5,182 nt of DNA from Chloroflexota bacterium (GTDB taxonomy: Bacteria; Chloroflexota; Dehalococcoidia; SM23-28-2; RBG-16-64-32), in the NCBI GenBank assembly GCA_022563285.1, contig JADFNQ010000111.1:1-5182 (forward strand), read 5' to 3'. Below are positions 1-5,059 of this stretch, one piece after another; the stretch's first letter is position 1, and each line of letters opens with the position of its first letter. The notes under the pieces are model-generated. The model made no database searches. It saw only the letters and a program-made list of their open reading frames with translations, and was not told where the DNA came from. A program made the position numbers and the translations under genes.

Positions 1-1
1 G

Positions 2-175
2 TTCTCCGGGGTTAGCTGGTGGACGGTGCTGGCGTTCTTCGGGACGATGGCGCTGTTCTACATCGGCTCGGCGAATCTGGCGAACAGCGTAGGGGACGCC
101 GTGGGTTATCGCTGGGGCCAGTCCGAGCTGCGCCGGCGCTGGAAGGCGTTCATACGGGAGCGGGAGGGCGCCTAG
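2..175 (+). CDS. C-terminal end of an unidentified membrane protein (partial)
   Basis: This is the last 57 codons of a plus-strand gene that begins before the window; the reading frame is open from base 2 to a TAG at 173-175. Residues about 6-27 of the fragment are strongly hydrophobic and aromatic (WWTVLAFFGTMALFYIG), which reads as one transmembrane helix. A basic tail follows, rich in Arg and Lys (SELRRRWKAFIRERE), which by the positive-inside rule would lie in the cytoplasm. I do not recognise the family and assign no function. The gene converges on the minus-strand 148-residue gene, and the two stop codons share the tetranucleotide CTAG at 172-175, so there is no room for a terminator between them. 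A different plus-strand frame is also open here but it runs antisense into the neighbouring gene and looks like a shadow. Confidence 0.6.
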   Translation, partial: FSGVSWWTVLAFFGTMALFYIGSANLANSVGDAVGYRWGQSELRRRWKAFIREREGA

Positions 176-618
176 CCGGACTTCCTGCGCCGCCGTCTCT
201 GAGTCGTCGCCCCGGCGGCCACCGGCTCCGCCCCGGCCTCAGTCGCCGTCGCTTTCCCCAGGGCGGCTATGAATTCGCGCGGCTCCTCCAGGGACAGGTA
301 AAGACGCTGGCAGCGCGTGGGAAGGAGCATGCGTACCCGCTGTGGCTCCTTGAACCGCACCTCCACGACGCGCACGTAGGTGCCTATCAGCCCCACCGTG
401 CCGCGGAAGTTCGTCCGCCAGCCGATGCCCGCCCAGACCGGCCAGTGCGAGGGCGACGCCGCCTCCACTTGGCTCAGGGGAAAGCGATGGTCAAACAGCC
501 AGCCGAAGCGCACGTGCAGTATCCCGTCCTCCAGCTCGACGTAGGATCGCTCAAGCGTGCCCCCGAAAGGCAGCAGGAAGGGCCGCCACAGCGGGCTCAT
601 GAGGATGGGAAAGCGCAT
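172..618 (-). CDS. Conserved hypothetical protein, 148 aa
   Basis: The protein looks like a small soluble conserved family that I remember from high-GC bacteria but cannot name. It has an N-terminal SPLWRPFLLPFGGT stretch (8-21), a FGWLFDHRFPL segment (38-48), a Trp-rich WPVWAGIGWRTNFRG motif (59-73) and a closing helix-like LEEPREFIAAL (110-120). The alternating beta pattern with one C-terminal helix suggests a PH-like fold, which is inference only. Residues 121-148 are an Ala/Thr/Glu-rich, probably disordered tail ending in RRRRRK (141-146). The ATG at 616-618 is supported by a perfect AGGAGG at 625-630 with 6-nt spacing. The gene starts 14 nt after the stop of the 94-residue gene and is probably its operon partner. 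Its 3' end overlaps the convergent plus-strand gene by 4 nt. Confidence 0.8.
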   Translation of the reverse strand: MRFPILMSPLWRPFLLPFGGTLERSYVELEDGILHVRFGWLFDHRFPLSQVEAASPSHWPVWAGIGWRTNFRGTVGLIGTYVRVVEVRFKEPQRVRMLLPTRCQRLYLSLEEPREFIAALGKATATEAGAEPVAAGATTQRRRRRKSG

Positions 619-631
619 CAGGAGCCTCCTG
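619..631 (-). promoter_or_regulatory. Shine-Dalgarno inside a short hairpin
   Basis: On the minus strand the bases just before the ATG of the 148-residue gene read CAGGAGGCTCCTG, an imperfect palindrome. CAGGA can pair with TCCTG around a GGC loop. The AGGAGG Shine-Dalgarno (625-630) lies partly in the stem and partly in the loop. The stop codon of the upstream 94-residue gene (633-635) ends one base before the hairpin, so a terminating ribosome would cover or open it. This suggests coupled translation of the two genes. A five-pair stem is short, and purine-rich ribosome sites followed by CTCC can arise by chance. Confidence 0.4.
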
Positions 632-632
632 A

Positions 633-917
633 TCAGTAGCTCTTATCCTCAACGTCCTCCGCGAACCAGATCTCCGGCGGGCCCTGTACCCCGGCCCGCT
701 CCATCGCCGCCCGCAGGTCGTCGGAGCTGGCGAACTCTTTCGCCCGGTTCACGTCTGCCACCCTGAAGGCGATGATCACGACGTTCGGATCGTCGGCATC
801 GCGGTGGAGGCTGTGCGCGGTGTAGCCGCTCTGTCTTCGGGCCGTCTCGTGCTCGTCAAAGGCAACCTTCCACTTGGCGAAGTCCGCCACGCGGTGCCTG
901 ATAAACATGCTTGCCAT
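633..917 (-). CDS. Small antibiotic-monooxygenase-like (dimeric alpha/beta barrel) protein, 94 aa
   Basis: The sequence resembles small proteins of the dimeric alpha/beta-barrel (ABM-like) superfamily. It opens with a beta strand (MFIRHRVADF, 4-13) and continues through FAKWKVAFDEHE (13-24), where a helix is expected. HRDADDPNVVIIAFRVADVNRAKEF spans the second strand and helix (38-62), and the end is GPPEIWFAEDVED (79-91). Members act as homodimers. Some are monooxygenases or cyclases, but many, including this short type, have no known reaction, so none is assigned. There is no signal peptide or membrane segment. The ATG at 915-917 has AAAGGAG at 924-930, 6 nt away; a second ATG at residue 4 (906-908) is possible but less well spaced. 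The gene lies 50 nt after dapA and 14 nt before the 148-residue gene. The fold call is from remembered pattern, not a search. Confidence 0.75.
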   Translation of the reverse strand: MASMFIRHRVADFAKWKVAFDEHETARRQSGYTAHSLHRDADDPNVVIIAFRVADVNRAKEFASSDDLRAAMERAGVQGPPEIWFAEDVEDKSY

Positions 918-942
918 CTGTCGCTCCTTTCCGGATGAGAGC

Positions 943-961
943 GGTGCAGGATGAGTGCACC
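943..961 (-). repeat. Inverted repeat in the dapA to 94-aa gene gap
   Basis: GGTGCA (943-948) and TGCACC (956-961) form a perfect 6-bp stem around a 7-nt loop, starting 6 nt past the dapA stop codon in the direction of transcription. No run of T follows it on the minus strand, so it is not a canonical intrinsic terminator. It could be a weak attenuating or mRNA 3'-end-stabilising hairpin that reduces expression of the two small downstream genes. A 6-bp stem is also within chance expectation for GC-rich DNA. Confidence 0.3.
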
Positions 962-967
962 CTCCCC

Positions 968-1864
968 CTAAACCGTCACCGCCAGGTCTATGTGGTGGCG
1001 CCGCAACTCCGCCACGATGCGCTCGGCCGCCTCCCCCTCAGGCTCCACCAGCGGCAGCCGGGGCGCGCCCACGTGGAAGCCCACCTGGCTGAGGGCGTAC
1101 TTCACGGGAGCGGGGTTGCTGGCGGCCGTCATCAGGACCTGCATCAGGGGCAGCAGCTGCCGATGTTCTCGCGCCGCATCTTCCGTTCGGCCCGCCAAAT
1201 AGTTGTCGATGATGCGGTGCATCTGCACACCGGTGAGGTGGGAGACCACAGCGATGACGCCGTAGCCGCCGACGGCCAGTATGGGCAGGGTCATGGCGTC
1301 GTCGCCGCTCCAAACGAGGAACTCCTCCCCCGCGTCGTCGATGATGCGGGCGATCTGGACGAGGTCGCCCGAGGCCTCCTTGATGCCGACGATGTTGGGC
1401 ACACGGGAGAGGCGCAGGGTCGTCTCCGCCGTCATGTTTACGCCCGTGCGCGAGGGGATGTTGTAGAGCACGCAGGGCAGCCTCGTCGCCCGGGCGACCG
1501 CCTCGAAGTGGCGGTAGAGCCCATCCTGGGTGGGCTTGTTGTAGTAGGGCACGGTGAGCAGGAGGCCGTCCACGCCCGCCCGTTCTGCTTCCTGGGAGAG
1601 CTCGATGCTGGCGGCGGTGTCGTTGGTGCCGGTGCCGGCGAGGACGGCGCCGCGGCCGTCCACCGCCTCCTTGACGGTGGCGAACAGCCTCAGCTTCTCC
1701 TCGTGTGAGAGCGTCGGCGCCTCGCCGGTGGTCGCTGCGACCACCAGGCCATCGCTGCCGGAGTCGAGCAGGGCACGGGCCAGGCGGCCGGCCTGCTCGT
1801 AGTCCACCTTGCCTTCGTCGTCGAAGGGGGTGACCATAGCGGTGAGAAGACGTCCGATCTCCAT
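968..1864 (-). CDS. dapA: 4-hydroxy-tetrahydrodipicolinate synthase (dihydrodipicolinate synthase)
   Basis: This cytoplasmic class I aldolase condenses pyruvate with aspartate 4-semialdehyde in the first committed step of the diaminopimelate/lysine pathway. Its 298 residues are a normal length and form a TIM barrel plus C-terminal helices. Visible landmarks are TTGE (45-48), PYYNKPTQDG (106-115, Tyr108), YNIPSRTG (134-141, with catalytic Tyr134 and substrate-binding Arg139), GIKEASGD (160-167, Schiff-base Lys162), SGDDA (186-190) and the late NPAPVK (250-255). Of the E. coli lysine-inhibition residues, aligned by eye at +1, His53 and Asn80 match His54 and Asn81. His56 is Lys57 and Glu84 is Ala85, as in Bacillus-type enzymes, so strong lysine feedback is unlikely. 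The ATG at 1862-1864 has AGGAG 7 nt upstream. It lies 10 nt after asd, so the two are almost certainly co-transcribed. Confidence 0.97.
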   Translation of the reverse strand: MEIGRLLTAMVTPFDDEGKVDYEQAGRLARALLDSGSDGLVVAATTGEAPTLSHEEKLRLFATVKEAVDGRGAVLAGTGTNDTAASIELSQEAERAGVDGLLLTVPYYNKPTQDGLYRHFEAVARATRLPCVLYNIPSRTGVNMTAETTLRLSRVPNIVGIKEASGDLVQIARIIDDAGEEFLVWSGDDAMTLPILAVGGYGVIAVVSHLTGVQMHRIIDNYLAGRTEDAAREHRQLLPLMQVLMTAASNPAPVKYALSQVGFHVGAPRLPLVEPEGEAAERIVAELRRHHIDLAVTV

Positions 1865-1871
1865 GGGGCAA

Positions 1872-1876
1872 CTCCT
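1872..1876 (-). promoter_or_regulatory. dapA ribosome binding site overlapping the asd stop codon
   Basis: The AGGAG that serves dapA (spacing 7 nt to its ATG) shares its first two bases with the TAG stop codon of asd (1875-1877). Ribosomes finishing Asd therefore terminate on the initiation site of dapA. This arrangement commonly couples translation and would keep the two successive pathway enzymes in fixed proportion. Confidence 0.8.
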
Positions 1877-2891
1877 ATATCAGGCGGCGGGCGACCAGCT
1901 CCTCCGCGATCTGGATCGCGTTCAGGGCGGCGCCCTTGCGGAGGTTATCGCTGACGATCCACATGGCGATGCCGAGCGGATGGGAAGCGTCCTGGCGGAT
2001 GCGGCCCACGAAGGTGTCATCCTTGCCGGCGGCAACCCAGGGCGTTGGGTATAGGTTCACGGAAGTCTCGTCCTGGACGGTCACGCCGGGGGCTTCGCGG
2101 AGGATCGTCTGCACCTCCTCCGGCGTGATGGGGCGGCTGAACTCCACGTGCACCGCTTCGCTGTGCCCGACGTACACCGGCACCCGAACGCAGGTGGCGG
2201 ATATCGCCAGGTCCGGCTCGTGCATGATCTTCTTCGATTCGTTGATTATCTTCCACTCCTCTTTGGTGTAGCCGCTGCCCAGGAAGACATCAACGTGGGG
2301 CAGCAGGTTGAAGGCGATCTGATGGGGGAAGACGTGGGCAGTCGCACTGTTGCCGTCCAGCACGGCGCGGGTCTGAGTCGTGAGCTCCTGAAGAGCCCGC
2401 CCGCCGTGTCCGGATACCGACTGGTAGGTATCGACGATGATGCGCTTCACGGGGTTGAGCGTGTGGATGGGCCACAGCGTCTGTACCAGGGGAGTGGTGG
2501 GGCAGTTAGGGATGGAGATGATCCCCTTGTGGCCCTCCAGGTCGCCGGCGTTCACCTCCGGCACAACGAGAGGGACATCCGGCTCCATGCGCCAGGCGGC
2601 GCTATCGTCGATGACGATGGCGCCGGCCTTTACGGCGGCGGGGACCAGCTGCTTGGAGACCTCCGTCGACGCGGAGAAGAAGGCGAGGTCCACACCGTAG
2701 AAGGACTTGGAGTTGGCCTCCTCCACCTCCAGCTCCCACTCCCCCACGGTCAGGCGTCGCCCGGCCGAGCGGCTGGAGGCGAGGAGGCGCAGCTCCTTGA
2801 TGGGGAGGCTCCTCTGAGTGGCGATCTTGAGGAACTCCTGCCCCACCAGGCCGGTGGCGCCGACCACGGCGACGTTGTAGCTCTTTGCCAT
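1875..2891 (-). CDS. asd: Aspartate-semialdehyde dehydrogenase
   Basis: The enzyme reduces aspartyl-4-phosphate to aspartate 4-semialdehyde with NADPH, at the branch point to lysine/diaminopimelate, methionine and threonine. At 338 residues it has the usual length. The N-terminal Rossmann motif GATGLVG (11-17) binds the cofactor. The nucleophile is Cys130 in IPNC; it is followed by Pro-Thr-Thr instead of the commoner Ser-Thr. TYQSVSGHG (155-163) carries Gln157. CVRVPVYVGHSEAV (234-247) holds Arg236 and His243, which match the substrate Arg and catalytic His seven residues apart in E. coli Asd. DNLRKGAALNA (315-325) is the typical C-terminal signature. The ATG at 2889-2891 has only a weak purine-rich leader (GAGAGCGAG) and no in-frame start between it and the upstream in-frame stop at 2952-2954. 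A promoter candidate lies in the 134-nt gap before the gene, and dapA follows after 10 nt. Confidence 0.97.
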   Translation of the reverse strand: MAKSYNVAVVGATGLVGQEFLKIATQRSLPIKELRLLASSRSAGRRLTVGEWELEVEEANSKSFYGVDLAFFSASTEVSKQLVPAAVKAGAIVIDDSAAWRMEPDVPLVVPEVNAGDLEGHKGIISIPNCPTTPLVQTLWPIHTLNPVKRIIVDTYQSVSGHGGRALQELTTQTRAVLDGNSATAHVFPHQIAFNLLPHVDVFLGSGYTKEEWKIINESKKIMHEPDLAISATCVRVPVYVGHSEAVHVEFSRPITPEEVQTILREAPGVTVQDETSVNLYPTPWVAAGKDDTFVGRIRQDASHPLGIAMWIVSDNLRKGAALNAIQIAEELVARRLI

Positions 2892-2919
2892 CCGCTGCTC
2901 GCTCTCGGTGTATACGCCA

Positions 2920-2966
2920 TAGCCGACGGATCCGGCTGCGGCGCGACCATCTTAGCCGATAGGCTA
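2920..2966. repeat. Cluster of TAGCC half-sites, possible operator
   Basis: TAGCCGA occurs twice in the same orientation, at 2920-2926 and 2953-2959, exactly 33 bp apart (about three helical turns). Each copy is also one arm of an inverted repeat: AGCCG (2921-2925) with CGGCT (2933-2937), and TAGCC (2953-2957) with GGCTA (2962-2966). The second pair lies within the spacer of the predicted asd promoter and touches its -10 box; the first lies in the expected leader. An 8-bp palindrome, CGGATCCG (2927-2934), sits inside the first. This layout fits a transcription-factor operator, but the spacings differ (9 and 4 nt between the AGCC/GGCT cores) and no regulator is identified. Confidence 0.35.
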
Positions 2967-2977
2967 CACAGTGACAA
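2949..2977 (-). promoter_or_regulatory. Predicted sigma-70-type promoter of asd-dapA
   Basis: On the minus strand TTGTCA (2972-2977; five of six match TTGACA) is followed after exactly 17 nt by TAAGAT (2949-2954; four of six match TATAAT). Transcription would begin near 2942, leaving a leader of about 50 nt before the asd ATG. It is in the largest clear intergenic gap of the minus-strand cluster. This stretch is more AT-rich than its surroundings, which also favours a promoter. It would let asd, dapA and the two small genes be expressed independently of dapB and the oxidoreductase. The call is by consensus only. Confidence 0.55.
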
Positions 2978-3025
2978 CCGGGTACGGATGGGCGTCGCCG
3001 CACGCGGCCCGAGCGGAGAGGCGGG

Positions 3026-4192
3026 CTAGAACCAGCGCCAGAGCCAGGTGCGGATGAAGCCCTCCTTCACCCAGCGCCAGAGAAAGCTGGGCTGGCGCAT
3101 CTTCACCTCCGGGTCGGGCTCCGCGTAGAAGTTGCCGGTCACGTACGCAGACTTGCCGAAGCCGGTCTCCAGGAAGCAGGAGCCTTTCCCGCCGAACTCC
3201 CAGCGGGTCCCGCTACCGCATATCTCGGCAGCGATGTTGCGCACCACCACCTCCGCCTCCCCGTGGGCGAACACCCCCGCCTTCGGCAGCATCAGGCCGT
3301 TGGCCAGCGGGATCCCCGTAACGTCGCCGATCGCGTACACGCCTTCGTGCGATGTGGCCAGCGTCTCCCGATCCACCTTTATCCAGCCGCCTTCCTCCGC
3401 CAGGCCCGCCTCCCGCACCACAGTCGGAACCTCGTGCAACGGCACCCCTATGAGAAGATCGTAGGCGGCGTCTGTGCCGTCCTGGAAGCTGAGCTTCTTC
3501 GCCTCAGGATCTACGGACTGAAGGCGGCTGTTGGGGCTGAACCGGACCTCACGTCCGGCCAGGATCTCCGTCACCTCCTGCCCTAACGCCCTGCCCGCCA
3601 CCGGAAACGGCGCGGGCTCCGGCGTGAATAAGCGTACCTCGACCTCGGCGCGGAGTCGCTTCTGGCGGAAGTAGTGGTCAAGGAGGAGCGCCCCCTCGTA
3701 AGGCGCGGCGGGGCATTTGTAGGGCAGGCCCGGCACGACGATGGCGATGCGGCCGGACCTGAAGTTGGCGATCTCCTCGCGCAGGCCTTCCGCGCCCTCT
3801 AGCGTGTAGTAGGTGTAGGCGGTGCCCAGCCCGGGTATCTCCCCCGCTGTGTACTGGGTGCCCATAGCCACGATCAAGTAGTCGTAGGTCAGCTCCTGCC
3901 CGCTGAGGTGCACCGTCTTGCTGGAGAGATCGATGCCGCTGATCTCGGCGGCGATGAACTCGATGCCCTTGCGGCTGAGGCGGCGCAGGTCGCCGCTGAT
4001 CTGTTCCGCAACCTTCTTCCCCAGCATGACGGCGGTATAGCCGGGCGCGAACGTGTGCCAGACGGTGCGGTCTACCAGGACCACGCGGTGTTCGCGGGGA
4101 AGGAGCCTGCGCAGGCGGTTGGCGGCCACCAGACCGCCGACACCGCCGCCGAGGATGGCTACAGTCTTGCCCACCGCGATCCGCTCCAGCAT
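3026..4192 (-). CDS. FAD-dependent, sulfide:quinone-oxidoreductase-like membrane-associated flavoprotein
   Basis: A 388-residue disulfide-reductase-type flavoprotein. The FAD site is VAILGGGVGG (11-20) with acidic Asp41 ending beta2 (VVLVDR), then VAMGTQY (108-114) and the second FAD contact VYAIGDVTGIP (285-295). Cys160 in PYKCPAAPYE and Cys339 in GKGSCFLE are placed like the redox-active pair of sulfide:quinone reductases, and Lys304 lies in LPKAGVFA. No second GxGxxG for NADH is seen, which argues against NDH-2. The C-terminus (371-388) has five Trp with Arg/Lys, typical of the amphipathic anchor that holds such enzymes to the inner membrane. It likely passes electrons from sulfide or a related donor to quinone; the donor is not proven. 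The ATG at 4190-4192 has no Shine-Dalgarno. GTG at 4172-4174 (residue 7) has GGAG at 4184-4187, 9 nt upstream, and fits the family's short N-terminus better. It lies between dapB and asd with no pathway link. Confidence 0.88.
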   Translation of the reverse strand: MLERIAVGKTVAILGGGVGGLVAANRLRRLLPREHRVVLVDRTVWHTFAPGYTAVMLGKKVAEQISGDLRRLSRKGIEFIAAEISGIDLSSKTVHLSGQELTYDYLIVAMGTQYTAGEIPGLGTAYTYYTLEGAEGLREEIANFRSGRIAIVVPGLPYKCPAAPYEGALLLDHYFRQKRLRAEVEVRLFTPEPAPFPVAGRALGQEVTEILAGREVRFSPNSRLQSVDPEAKKLSFQDGTDAAYDLLIGVPLHEVPTVVREAGLAEEGGWIKVDRETLATSHEGVYAIGDVTGIPLANGLMLPKAGVFAHGEAEVVVRNIAAEICGSGTRWEFGGKGSCFLETGFGKSAYVTGNFYAEPDPEVKMRQPSFLWRWVKEGFIRTWLWRWF

Positions 4193-4245
4193 CGCATATC
4201 AGATTGGAATAATGACGCCTGGGGGCCCCGAATCAAAGCCAACGG

Positions 4246-5040
4246 CTACTCCAGGCCTATCAGCCGCTCCAGGCCAAAGACGGCATCCTGCCGCTCCATC
4301 ACGTCCCGTATCGCCAGTATCACCCCCGGCATGAACGACTCGCGGCTGCTGGAGTCGTGCCGGATGGTAAGGGTCTCGCCGGGCCCGCCGAAGATCACCT
4401 CCTGGTGGGCCACCAGACCGGGGAGACGAACGCTGTGGACGGTGATACCGTCCACAGCCCCGCCGCGCGCGCCCTCGATCGTCTCACGCTGGACGGGCGC
4501 CCGCTGGAAGGGCCCCTCGCGGCCGGCCGCCATCTTGCGGGCCGTGGCGATCGCCGTCCCCGACGGCGAGTCGACCTTCCCCTCGTCATGCATCTCGATG
4601 ATCTCGGCGTGATCGAAGAAGCGGGCGGCGATCTTCGCCAGGTGGGCCATGACGACGGCTCCCAGGGCGAAGTTGGAGGCGACGACAGCGCCCAGCTTGC
4701 GCTCGCGGCACTCACGCTCCAGCTCTTTCAGGAACGCTTCCGACAGTCCAGAGGTGCCGATGACCAGCCTCGCCCCTGCTTCCAGCGCTTCATGGGCCAC
4801 AGCAGGGGTACGCTCCGCGTTGGTGAAGTCCACGACGACGTCAGGGCGGGTCCGGTTGAACAGCCCCGCCGGGTCCGTCCCGAAGGGGACGAGCCCGGAG
4901 CCGTCAGGGAGCGATAGATATTCCTCAGCGGCGAGGCGGGAGAGGACGGCCGCCGGTTCCAGGTCGGGCTCGGCGCACACGGCCTCTAGGACCTGGCGGC
5001 CCATCTTGCCCGTGCCGCTGACAACAACCTTTATGGCCAT
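4246..5040 (-). CDS. dapB: 4-hydroxy-tetrahydrodipicolinate reductase (dihydrodipicolinate reductase)
   Basis: The cytoplasmic enzyme reduces the DapA product to tetrahydrodipicolinate with NAD(P)H. Its 264 residues are a normal length. The N-terminal Rossmann loop is GTGKMG (9-14), followed by DFTN (71-74), GTSG (95-98) and ASNFALG (121-127). The substrate loop is EIIEMHDEGKVDSPSGTA (146-163). His151 and Lys155 correspond to E. coli His159 and Lys163, and SGT (160-162) to Ser168-Thr170, but E. coli His160 is Asp152 here. HSVRLPGLVAHQEVIFGG (202-219) is the family's C-terminal signature. The ATG at 5038-5040 has GGAG 7 nt upstream (5048-5051), and an in-frame stop lies at 5056-5058, so the start is firm. 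The gene ends 53 nt before the oxidoreductase. Codons for residues 195-203 and 209-213 form perfect palindromes in the DNA. Confidence 0.96.
   Translation of the reverse strand: MAIKVVVSGTGKMGRQVLEAVCAEPDLEPAAVLSRLAAEEYLSLPDGSGLVPFGTDPAGLFNRTRPDVVVDFTNAERTPAVAHEALEAGARLVIGTSGLSEAFLKELERECRERKLGAVVASNFALGAVVMAHLAKIAARFFDHAEIIEMHDEGKVDSPSGTAIATARKMAAGREGPFQRAPVQRETIEGARGGAVDGITVHSVRLPGLVAHQEVIFGGPGETLTIRHDSSSRESFMPGVILAIRDVMERQDAVFGLERLIGLE
4402..4416. repeat. Palindrome within dapB (7-bp arms)
   Basis: CTGGTGG (4402-4408) and CCACCAG (4410-4416) are perfect inverted copies around a single central base. The sequence encodes Leu-Val-Ala-His-Gln (residues 209-213), part of the conserved HSVRLPG...HQE signature, so some symmetry may follow from the protein. 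It lies 15 nt from the larger palindrome at 4432-4458. Confidence 0.5.
4432..4458. repeat. Perfect 12-bp inverted repeat within dapB
   Basis: GCTGTGGACGGT (4432-4443) and ACCGTCCACAGC (4447-4458) pair without mismatch around the 3-nt loop GAT. The 27-bp element encodes Ala-Val-Asp-Gly-Ile-Thr-Val-His-Ser (195-203) of DapB. It is the longest perfect short-loop hairpin I found in the window. No T-run follows on either strand, so it is not a standard intrinsic terminator. It would form a stable hairpin in dapB mRNA, or a cruciform in supercoiled DNA. Confidence 0.7.
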
Positions 5041-5059
5041 GGAGAGACTCCGTGGCTAT

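Noticed and set aside
19..639. A 206-codon plus-strand frame across the left edge
   Set aside because: It reads out of frame with the partial membrane-protein gene and antisense to the 148-residue gene, and its translation has no recognisable pattern.
1038..1871. A 277-codon minus-strand frame overlapping dapA
   Set aside because: It is a frame-shifted reading of dapA with an Arg/Gly/His-rich translation; dapA itself carries every catalytic motif in the other frame.
2990..3010. GC-rich inverted repeat (GCCGC/GCGGC) after the oxidoreductase as its terminator
   Set aside because: The stem is four to five pairs with a very small loop, and no T-run follows on the minus strand.
911..3029. Long plus-strand open frames (265 and 293 codons) opposite dapA and asd
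   Set aside because: They are antisense to two confidently identified enzymes, have low-complexity Gly/Arg/His/Val-rich translations with no recognisable domain, and such shadow frames are expected in GC-rich coding DNA.
3542..3558. CCGGAC-N5-GTCCGG inverted repeat inside the oxidoreductase gene
   Set aside because: Six-base stems of this kind are expected by chance in several kilobases of GC-rich sequence, and nothing around it suggests a function.
4208..4236. TTGATT-17-ATTATT as a promoter for the oxidoreductase (minus strand)
   Set aside because: The boxes match the consensus only 4/6 and 3/6, and the gap holds a GGGGCCCC palindrome; not strong enough to list as a promoter, although it is the AT-richest part of this gap.
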